Assembly (NCBI GenBank): GCA_964556005.1
Contig: CAZKUR010000156.1
Coordinates: 1-5,303 of the forward strand
Origin: CAZKUR01 sp964556005
Lineage (GTDB): Bacteria > Bacteroidota > Ignavibacteria > Ignavibacteriales > Ignavibacteriaceae
Direction: 5' to 3'
Length of the DNA: 5,303 bases
The first letter of the stretch is position 1; the number at the start of each line of letters is the position of its first letter. The notes beneath the pieces were generated by a model. The model was given only the letters and a program-made list of their open reading frames with translations. It searched no databases and was not told where the DNA came from. Positions 1-5,303 of the stretch are shown piece after piece. The translations under genes and the position numbers were made by a program.

Positions 1-63
1 AAACTGCTCCTGTAAATTTATTGGTGTGGGTTAATTCGAATTCTTTCCTAATCCGTATTCAAA

Positions 64-1125
64 TTAAAAATCGAAACCTAAACCGGCGCTTACCGTGTTA
101 TAGCTCGCGATACTGTAATCTATATTTATTGAAAGGATTGCAAGTTTAAAAGTGGATCCTAAAGTGAATCTAAATGAATTATCACCCGATAAATCGAAGG
201 AAATATCTGCAGTTTGAGGTCCTGTTGGAGTATCATATTGCTGCTGGTAGTGAATAGTAATTGACGATGTTTCGTATGATATCCCGGCATAAGGAGAAAC
301 ATTCAACATAGAAGGCCCGAAAGTTTTACCTGCGAAAATACCGAATTGTGTTGCCGTAGCTTTAAAAATATCGCCGACCTTCATTGTTTGTGTAAATATC
401 CCGACTGCAAGATCAAGCGGAAGAGGATTTTGCATCCAAACAGCAGGATTATGCATTACACCAATTCCGAAATAACTAAACTTCCCGAGATCCGAATTAA
501 GTTGAAGGGAAGGTAAATATCTTATTGATAAGCTCGATCCAAATACAGTTCCAATAGTTAATTGCGGTGCACCTAAAGGCATAATAGGAAGATTATCTAA
601 AACTCCGGTTATATCAGTGGTTACAAACTGAGAAGGAACGGTATAATCTCCATAGGCAGTATGAAAGGTTTCCCCTTTAAAGTTTACAATTACATGATCA
701 TCCTTGCTGCCGACTATTGTTGGACCTTTAATTCCAACATTAAAATCCTGACTTAAAATCTGATCCTCAACTGCATTCTTTAAATTTGGATTATTTATGC
801 CTTGAGTTAAAATATCAGCTTCATTCCTATTAAATCTAAAGTTTGCGTCGGTGCTGAAAGTTTTATTTTCATCTTTAAAGAAAGTTCCCATGGCTACAAT
901 TTTAAGATTGAAATCAAAACTATATTTAACCGGTTTTGGCACTCTTGTTAACCAGCCCGAATTTAAATCTGCGCCGAACCCGGATATAACCGGTGCCACG
1001 TAAGTGCTAGCAGCATCTTTGGTTAATTTGGATAGTGTTTCGTTTAAATCCTGTGCGAAGACGGAACTGGAAAAAGTAACAGCAGCAATCAAAAAGAAAC
1101 AAAAGTTTTTAAGTTTGGCCTTCAT
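64..1125 (-). CDS. Secreted, probable outer-membrane beta-barrel protein, DUF6588-like
   Basis: This 353-residue protein begins with a signal peptide: basic MKAKLK, a hydrophobic core at about 8-22, and a likely cut after SVFA (residue 24, before Gln-Asp). The mature part is rich in alternating polar/hydrophobic, aromatic and glycine-containing segments, such as the stretches at about 233-269 and 276-293. It ends in an amphipathic strand with a terminal Phe (GLGFDF), the usual signature of an outer-membrane barrel. The early segment around residues 42-60 (YVAPVISGFGADLNSGWL) resembles the N-terminal part of DUF6588-family proteins of Bacteroidota; this is from memory, without a search. Function is unknown. 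The frame stays open upstream to 1215, but the ATG at 1125 is chosen because AGGAGG lies four bases before it and the signal peptide starts exactly there. The gene lies 242 bases after the response regulator on the same strand, so it may be controlled by it or partly co-transcribed. Alternatives are a porin-like or other barrel protein. Secretion is confident; the family is moderate. Confidence 0.8.
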   Translation of the reverse strand: MKAKLKNFCFFLIAAVTFSSSVFAQDLNETLSKLTKDAASTYVAPVISGFGADLNSGWLTRVPKPVKYSFDFNLKIVAMGTFFKDENKTFSTDANFRFNRNEADILTQGINNPNLKNAVEDQILSQDFNVGIKGPTIVGSKDDHVIVNFKGETFHTAYGDYTVPSQFVTTDITGVLDNLPIMPLGAPQLTIGTVFGSSLSIRYLPSLQLNSDLGKFSYFGIGVMHNPAVWMQNPLPLDLAVGIFTQTMKVGDIFKATATQFGIFAGKTFGPSMLNVSPYAGISYETSSITIHYQQQYDTPTGPQTADISFDLSGDNSFRFTLGSTFKLAILSINIDYSIASYNTVSAGLGFDF

Positions 1126-1129
1126 TCTT

Positions 1130-1139
1130 CCTCCTTTTT
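1130..1139 (-). promoter_or_regulatory. Strong Shine-Dalgarno site fixing the start of the outer-membrane protein gene
   Basis: On the minus strand the sequence reads AAAAAGGAGG, then AAGA, then ATG. The full AGGAGG core (1130-1135) sits four bases before the start codon at 1125. It rules out the longer upstream reading of the frame, whose first 30 residues show no signal peptide or domain. Neither other gene in the window has a comparable site, which suggests this gene is translated more efficiently than the two signalling genes. Confidence 0.85.
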
Positions 1140-1183
1140 CGATATGGGTTGATGTTTTTTTAGAATTAAAATAAATATTCATG

Positions 1184-1203
1184 ATTAACTTATGTAAGTT
1201 GAT
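1184..1203. promoter_or_regulatory. Imperfect 20-bp palindrome in the leader of the outer-membrane protein gene (candidate operator)
   Basis: The arms ATTAACTTA and TAAGTTGAT flank a two-base centre (TG). Eight of nine positions pair, and the inner six are perfect (AACTTA/TAAGTT). It lies about 58 to 78 bases upstream of the ATG at 1125. Two half-sites of about seven bases separated by two bases is the geometry used by NarL-type regulators, and a NarL/FixJ-type regulator is encoded immediately upstream. The bases do not match the E. coli NarL heptamer closely. AT-rich DNA yields short palindromes by chance, so binding is inference only. Confidence 0.35.
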
Positions 1204-1294
1204 AATTTGTACCAAATTTTATTCCAAAAAATTAATATTTTCTTTATGAATTTACAGTTCTAATCAATACTTTATCAATAGCATGTTTGTGCGA

Positions 1295-1326
1295 TTTTAA
1301 TTAAAAACAGTTCTTTTTAATAAAAA
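1295..1326. repeat. AT-only inverted repeat between the response regulator and outer-membrane protein genes
   Basis: Two 13-base arms (1295-1307 and 1314-1326) pair with one A-A mismatch around a six-base loop; the inner eight pairs (ATTAAAAA/TTTTTAAT) are perfect. It begins 41 bases past the response regulator stop codon, where a weak terminator or mRNA-end hairpin would be expected. All pairs are A-T, so the stem is weak, and no uninterrupted T-run follows it on the minus strand. I therefore do not call it a proper terminator. The rest of the 242-base gap (1126-1367) shows no convincing -35/-10 pair that I would commit to. Confidence 0.3.
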
Positions 1327-1367
1327 TAATTCAAGAAAGTATTTTTTCGGAAGATGGTAAGTAGAAT

Positions 1368-1994
1368 TTATTTTTTTAAATATTTTACGACAGCTTCAGT
1401 TCTTGATTTTACATGCAGCTTTTCATAAATATTCCTTATATGGCTTCTAACCGTATCGATGCTTATAAATAAATTGTCCGCTATTTCTTTATAGCGGTAG
1501 CCTTTAGAAAGGCTTTCTAAAATTTCAATTTCCCTTTTTGAGAGCGGTTCGGAATCTTTTTCCGGGTAATTTTTACTTTTAAATGATTCTACAACCATTC
1601 TTGCGATCTGGCTTGTCATCGGCGAGCCGCCTTTTGAAACATCTTCAATGGCTTCCAGCAGCTTTGCAGGCGGAGTTCTTTTCAGCAAATAACCCGATGC
1701 CCCGGCTTTCAGTGATTCAAATATCTTTTCACTGTCTTCGTAAATAGTCTGCATAATTATTTGAATTTTGGGATTCAGTTCTGTCAGTTTTCTTGTGCAC
1801 TCAATCCCTGTCATGTTAGGGAGGTTGATATCCATTAGTACAACGTCAACATTAACTGCAGGTAATTCGTTTAATGCCTCTTCTCCCGAGTTGTAAGCGC
1901 TGATACATTTGAATCCTTCCGAACCATTAATTAGAATTTGAAGGCTCTTTCTCAAATCTTCATTATCCTCAACTATTGATACTTTTATAGGCAT
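1368..1994 (-). CDS. NarL/FixJ-family two-component response regulator (receiver plus LuxR-type HTH)
   Basis: This 208-residue cytoplasmic transcription regulator has the usual length for its family. The receiver domain (about 3-120) has the acidic pair Glu9-Asp10, the phosphate-accepting Asp55 in VVLMDINLPNMTG, the switch Thr83, aromatic Tyr102 and invariant Lys105 (YLLK). A linker leads to a LuxR-type helix-turn-helix (about 148-207). Its core (LSKREIEILESLSKG, then KEIADNLFISIDTVRSHIRNIYEKL) matches the family closely, with TVRSH in the recognition helix. All catalytic receiver residues are present, so it should be phosphorylatable. The ATG at 1994 is preferred over an in-frame TTG at 2009, because the shorter protein begins directly at the first receiver strand (MPIKVSIVED). 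Neither start has a good ribosome binding site. It follows the sensor kinase gene by 62 bases on the same strand, so the two are almost certainly an operon and a cognate pair. Its target genes are not shown by the sequence; the adjacent outer-membrane gene is a candidate. Confidence 0.96.
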   Translation of the reverse strand: MPIKVSIVEDNEDLRKSLQILINGSEGFKCISAYNSGEEALNELPAVNVDVVLMDINLPNMTGIECTRKLTELNPKIQIIMQTIYEDSEKIFESLKAGASGYLLKRTPPAKLLEAIEDVSKGGSPMTSQIARMVVESFKSKNYPEKDSEPLSKREIEILESLSKGYRYKEIADNLFISIDTVRSHIRNIYEKLHVKSRTEAVVKYLKK

Positions 1995-2056
1995 AATTTT
2001 TTTTCTCAAAACTATACAAAATTTATGACTAAGGCATTAGCATGAAAATGTTAATT

Positions 2057-5000
2057 TTAACATGGATAGAAACATATCATAATTTGCGTTCCATTCCCGG
2101 GAGCCGACTCAATTTTTATTTCGCCGCCAATACTTTTAATCCTGTATTTCATATTTTTTATGCCGTTTGATGTTTCCATCACTTTTACAGCATCGAAACC
2201 CTTGCCGTCGTCTTTTATGTCAAAACGAATTCTTTCCTTATCAAGGTTGAGTTTAATTAAAGCAAACTTTGCTTCCGAATACCTTTGAATATTTGTTAGT
2301 ATCTCTTTGATGACTAGAAACACTTCGTGCCGGACTTCAGAAGAAATGTTTATTTCAGGAACAGTAATAGGGAAATCAAACCTGCAGTGTACCTGGGATG
2401 ATTCGAAAAAATTTTCTGCATATTCGGAAATATATGCAATCAGATTTTTTAAATTATCGTTTGAAGGATTTACGGCCCAGACAATTTCATCAAGCTTATT
2501 TATAGCTTCATTTGCCGCTTTATTTATTGATTTAATTTGATTTCCGTTCATAGATTTATATTGATCTGGATTCATTGCACTGAGAATGGAAATCTTTGTT
2601 AATGCCGCACCTACTTCGTCGTGCATGTCCCGGGAAATTCTTGATTTTTCATTTAATATTGCCTGCTGTTCCTTCAAGGCTTTTAGTTTTTTCCTGTAAT
2701 TCCTTGAAAATATAAATCCGAACCCGGCAACAAAAAGGGATAAGCCTAACATTGCTGTTATTGTTCTAAACCACCATGTCTGCCAGAACGGAGGTTCGAT
2801 AATTACTTTTACGGTTAGAGGTTTTGTAGCCCAGACACCATCGTTGTTCGTGCCCTTTACTAAAAAAGTATACATCCCGGGATTGAGATTTGTATAACGG
2901 GCTTCGTGTTTTTTACCGTTGAATATCCAGTTTTCATCAAAACCTTTAAGCTGATAAGCATAATTGTTTTGAGAGGGATCCGTAAACTCCAGCGCGGAAA
3001 ATACAAATGAAAAAACAGATTCATCATAGTTAAGTTTAACTTCATTAACCAGGGAAAAATCTATTGACGTTTTAACAGGCTGATCAAATTTTTTAATATC
3101 GGTTAAAACAATATTCGGAATTGAAGTATTATCCAGGACGGAATCCGGATAAAATAAATTCAAACCGTTTATTCCGCCGAATAGCATTTTACCGTCTCTT
3201 GTTTTTAAATATGCACCGGAATTGAATTCGTAAGATTGTAAACCGTCGTTCAATGAATAATTTCGAAACTTTTTAGTACCGGGATTGAATTTTGTCAGCC
3301 CTTTGTTTGTACTAATCCATAAGTTACCATTATCGTCATTCAATATTCCGTAAATAAAATTGCTTGGAAGCTCGTCATTTTCAGTGTAATGATAAAATTT
3401 TTCTTCTTTAATATTAAATTTATTCAAGCCGTCCTGAGTTCCCACCCAAAGAATGTTGCTGTCATTAGGATCTTTGAAAATAATTTGTACTCTATCATTG
3501 CTTATCGAAAAGAAGTTGTTCGGGTTGAAAGTATAATTTTTAAATTGATTGGTTTTAGTGTTTAATTTTATTAAACCGGAACTGTATCTTCCTTCCCAAA
3601 GAATGTTGCTGCCGGTATATAAAATCGTATTTACTGAATTTAAGTCGATATTCTTAAATTCATATTTCCCGCCTTTATTTTTCTCACCTTTAAACAATCC
3701 ATCCATCGATGCAGCCCAAATTATAGAATCGCTGTCTTCCGTTAGAGCTTTTACATCGATTAAATTGTAATGCGTAAATTTATTTTTTCTATAATCAAAT
3801 CTATCCAGTGATTTATGAGAACCAATCCAAATTGCTTTATCGTGATCGTAAAAAACCGAATAAATATCATTACTCCCAATGCTGTTTTCCCCATGATGCT
3901 TATAAAATCTGTATGTTAAATTTTTAGGATTAAATTTTATTAATCCCTTTTTATTTGTTCCGATCCAAATATTGCCTTTATTATCTTCCGCAATACCGCG
4001 GATAAAAGTATTTTCACCGGAATTTATTTCGGAAAATTTAAGCATTTTAAATTTCGGCTTATTTGGATTGATCTCTACCAAACCGGTCCCGTTATCAGTG
4101 CCGGCCCAAATCATTCCCGATTTATCAACAAGCAGCGCTTGAATTCCGTCTAAAAGGTTTGGACTTTTGTTCTCAGGCTCCACTTTTGAAAATATTTCTC
4201 TGCCTTCAATTGATTCATATAACCCGTTTAAGGAAGTCCCCGCCCAAATATTTCCGTTTTGATCTTTACATAAAGCTTCGGTAAAATGATTGAAGGGAGT
4301 AACCTTACCACGGTTTAATATGCTGCAGTTAAATAGTTTTTTATTTTTATAAACAAACAAGCCGTATTTTGTGGCAAGCCATATGCTTTTATAATTGTCA
4401 ATTAAAACCGAATTTAAAGAATAAAAATCAATAGTTTTCACATGGATTTTTTGTTTTATTTCGTTAATTGCATCCGTTAATTCCTTATCATGATTATGTA
4501 CAATATTGCCGAATTCTTTACATTGACTGGGGTCTAAAAATCTATAATAATACTCACCGTTTACCGGAGATAATTTTTTCTCTAAAATGTCGGCGTCATT
4601 TTCCGTATCGAATTTTCTTAATACATTGGAATAATTATAATAAATCCAAACTGTTTTATCTTTAATAAAAATTTTCTTTGAATATAATTTCTTAGGCTGA
4701 GGTGTTTCGTAAGGGTTAGTGTTAAAATTGCCGTTCCTTCTATTATAAATGCAATAACCCTGATCGGTTGAAAAGATTAAAAGGGAATCGTTAATTTCAT
4801 TTATCTGTCTTATATTATTATCAGGCGGAGAACTTTCATTTGAAAAAGTATGGCGAAAAACTTTAAATGAATAACCGTCGAACCTGTTTAATCCGTCTGC
4901 TGTTCCTGCCCATATAAATCCCTGCGAATCCTGGAATACCGAATAAACTGAGCTTTGTGAAAGGCCGTCGACAACCGAATATACTTTACATCTGTATTTA

Positions 5001-5062
5001 ACTCCTTGAGCAAATGAGATGCAGCCGGCAAAAAACAAGAGTATGAAGAATGAAATTCGCAT
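2057..5062 (-). CDS. Membrane sensor histidine kinase with periplasmic two-component regulator propeller and Y_Y_Y domains (HisKA_3 type)
   Basis: This 1001-residue inner-membrane sensor starts with a signal peptide (likely cut after SFA, residue 18). The periplasmic part holds about 13 propeller repeats with the W-x-G-T-x-x-G-L pattern, for example at 48-62, 225-238, 270-283, 316-333, 363-379, 409-423, 536-550, 579-594 and 624-640. Degenerate copies lie near 93-107, 136-152, 446-459 and 486-501. This fits two seven-bladed propellers. A Y_Y_Y domain (about 690-757) precedes one transmembrane helix (about 764-786) and a short coiled linker. The HisKA_3 dimerisation/phosphotransfer motif is RISRDMHDEVGAAL, with His814 as phosphate acceptor. 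The HATPase_c domain has an N-box (Glu920, Asn924), DDGKGF (951-956), a G2-like SNGIKNM (965-971) and a final GNGT (989-992). There is no receiver or AraC domain, so it is not a hybrid sensor and must act through a separate regulator, evidently the one encoded 62 bases downstream. The ligand is unknown; relatives in Bacteroides sense oligosaccharides, but no sugar-use genes are nearby here. Confidence 0.96.
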   Translation of the reverse strand: MRISFFILLFFAGCISFAQGVKYRCKVYSVVDGLSQSSVYSVFQDSQGFIWAGTADGLNRFDGYSFKVFRHTFSNESSPPDNNIRQINEINDSLLIFSTDQGYCIYNRRNGNFNTNPYETPQPKKLYSKKIFIKDKTVWIYYNYSNVLRKFDTENDADILEKKLSPVNGEYYYRFLDPSQCKEFGNIVHNHDKELTDAINEIKQKIHVKTIDFYSLNSVLIDNYKSIWLATKYGLFVYKNKKLFNCSILNRGKVTPFNHFTEALCKDQNGNIWAGTSLNGLYESIEGREIFSKVEPENKSPNLLDGIQALLVDKSGMIWAGTDNGTGLVEINPNKPKFKMLKFSEINSGENTFIRGIAEDNKGNIWIGTNKKGLIKFNPKNLTYRFYKHHGENSIGSNDIYSVFYDHDKAIWIGSHKSLDRFDYRKNKFTHYNLIDVKALTEDSDSIIWAASMDGLFKGEKNKGGKYEFKNIDLNSVNTILYTGSNILWEGRYSSGLIKLNTKTNQFKNYTFNPNNFFSISNDRVQIIFKDPNDSNILWVGTQDGLNKFNIKEEKFYHYTENDELPSNFIYGILNDDNGNLWISTNKGLTKFNPGTKKFRNYSLNDGLQSYEFNSGAYLKTRDGKMLFGGINGLNLFYPDSVLDNTSIPNIVLTDIKKFDQPVKTSIDFSLVNEVKLNYDESVFSFVFSALEFTDPSQNNYAYQLKGFDENWIFNGKKHEARYTNLNPGMYTFLVKGTNNDGVWATKPLTVKVIIEPPFWQTWWFRTITAMLGLSLFVAGFGFIFSRNYRKKLKALKEQQAILNEKSRISRDMHDEVGAALTKISILSAMNPDQYKSMNGNQIKSINKAANEAINKLDEIVWAVNPSNDNLKNLIAYISEYAENFFESSQVHCRFDFPITVPEINISSEVRHEVFLVIKEILTNIQRYSEAKFALIKLNLDKERIRFDIKDDGKGFDAVKVMETSNGIKNMKYRIKSIGGEIKIESAPGNGTQIMICFYPC

Positions 5063-5094
5063 CTATCCATAAAAATAAAATGGCACCCAATAAT

Positions 5095-5123
5095 ACTATA
5101 ATTCTTATAAAAATACATGAAAA
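5095..5123 (-). promoter_or_regulatory. Weak candidate promoter of the sensor kinase-regulator operon
   Basis: On the minus strand TTTTCA (5118-5123) and TATAGT (5095-5100) are separated by 17 bases. They match the -35 and -10 consensus of the housekeeping sigma factor at 4 and 5 of 6 positions. The site lies 33 to 61 bases before the ATG at 5062 and after the terminator at 5157-5188, where the operon needs its own promoter. The region is AT-rich, so a chance match is likely, and promoter consensus differs in this bacterial group. Confidence 0.3.
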
Positions 5124-5156
5124 AATTGCGGCTAAATTTATACCTGAAAACTATAT

Positions 5157-5188
5157 AAAAAAAGCTGATGCGGTATTGCATCAGCCTT
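5157..5188 (-). terminator. Rho-independent terminator of the gene entering from the right
   Basis: On the minus strand an eight-pair perfect stem (GCTGATGC/GCATCAGC, 5178-5185 and 5164-5171) closes a six-base loop (AATACC). A run of seven T (5157-5163) follows directly. Weak outer pairs (AAG with TTT) extend the stem. The T-run lies only on the minus-strand side, so it stops leftward transcription. It sits about 63 bases after the stop codon at 5251-5253 and insulates the sensor kinase operon from the gene upstream. Confidence 0.88.
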
Positions 5189-5250
5189 GATAAATAATAT
5201 TATCGAATAGAAATTATAAAAAAATTAAATTACTGTCAGTCAATTCTATG

Positions 5251-5303
5251 TTAACTAACCGGAAGATTTTCCTTATTTACTATTACGACATTTGTCGCCT
5301 TGC
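5251..5303 (-). CDS. C-terminal tail of an unidentified protein (partial, cut by the window edge)
   Basis: One minus-strand frame is open from the right edge to a TAA at 5251-5253 and would end in KATNVVIVNKENLPVS. The other two minus-strand frames stop within the first ten codons. A strong leftward terminator follows about 63 bases later, which is what the end of a gene looks like. The visible 16 residues are too few to name a family. The main doubt is that 16 open codons can occur by chance; the terminator is the stronger argument. Confidence 0.5.
   Translation of the reverse strand, partial: KATNVVIVNKENLPVS

Noticed and set aside
33..42. AATTCGAATT palindrome after the outer-membrane gene stop
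   Set aside because: It is only ten bases, has no loop or T-run, and is expected by chance in AT-rich DNA, so it is not called a terminator or operator.
1126..1215. Extended N-terminus of the outer-membrane protein (30 more residues)
   Set aside because: The extension places a normal signal peptide inside the protein and overlaps a perfect AGGAGG site positioned for the ATG at 1125.
1995..2009. TTG start giving a 213-residue response regulator
   Set aside because: It adds only LRKKI before a normal receiver start, uses a rarer start codon and has no ribosome binding site. The ATG at 1994 is simpler, although the TTG is not excluded.
2307..4665. Several short open frames (61-77 codons) on both strands inside the sensor gene
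   Set aside because: All lie within the coherent 1001-residue kinase frame, with its recognised domains end to end, and none shows a ribosome binding site or motif of its own.
5018..5024. Lipobox-like F-A-G-C at residues 11-14 of the sensor
   Set aside because: The -3 residue is Phe instead of Leu/Val/Ile, and a good signal peptidase I site (SFA before Gln) follows. Lipid anchoring would also be unusual for a sensor with a downstream transmembrane helix.
4888..5181. Minus-strand 97-codon open frame overlapping the start of the sensor gene
   Set aside because: It runs through the terminator hairpin and leader, lies in a different frame over the sensor's signal peptide, and shows no domain-like sequence.

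Overview
The window carries a compact two-component signalling operon and a predicted outer-membrane protein gene, all on the minus strand. The DNA is AT-rich, with very AT-rich gaps between genes. The sensor has the periplasmic 'two-component regulator propeller' plus Y_Y_Y plus HisKA_3 architecture typical of the Bacteroidota/Ignavibacteriota/Chlorobiota group. The outer-membrane protein resembles the DUF6588-type proteins of the same group. One gene has a strong Shine-Dalgarno sequence (AGGAGG), which is uncommon in core Bacteroidota, so an Ignavibacteria-like relative is my best guess. This is inferred from gene content; no phylogenetic marker is present.

Layout, in the direction of transcription (right to left). 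At 5251-5303 there is the probable last 17 codons of a gene that enters from beyond the right edge. A clear Rho-independent terminator follows at about 5157-5188. A leader of roughly 95 bases, with a weak candidate promoter, leads into the 1001-residue sensor histidine kinase (2057-5062). After a 62-base gap comes its likely partner, a NarL/FixJ-type response regulator (1368-1994). A 242-base AT-rich gap (1126-1367) contains an AT-only hairpin, a 20-bp imperfect palindrome and a strong ribosome binding site. It leads to a secreted, probably beta-barrel protein of 353 residues (64-1125). The last 63 bases hold no recognisable terminator, but a possible ribosome binding site lies at the very edge.

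Proposed logic: the propeller and Y_Y_Y domains sense something in the periplasm and the signal crosses one membrane helix. The HisKA_3/HATPase_c module then phosphorylates itself at His814 and passes the phosphate to Asp55 of the regulator, whose C-terminal LuxR-type helix-turn-helix binds DNA. The outer-membrane gene just downstream, with a palindrome of 7-2-7 geometry in its leader, is an attractive but unproven target. I see no mobile element, CRISPR array, RNA gene or clearly new system. The most useful leads are the departures from consensus in the kinase and the candidate operator.
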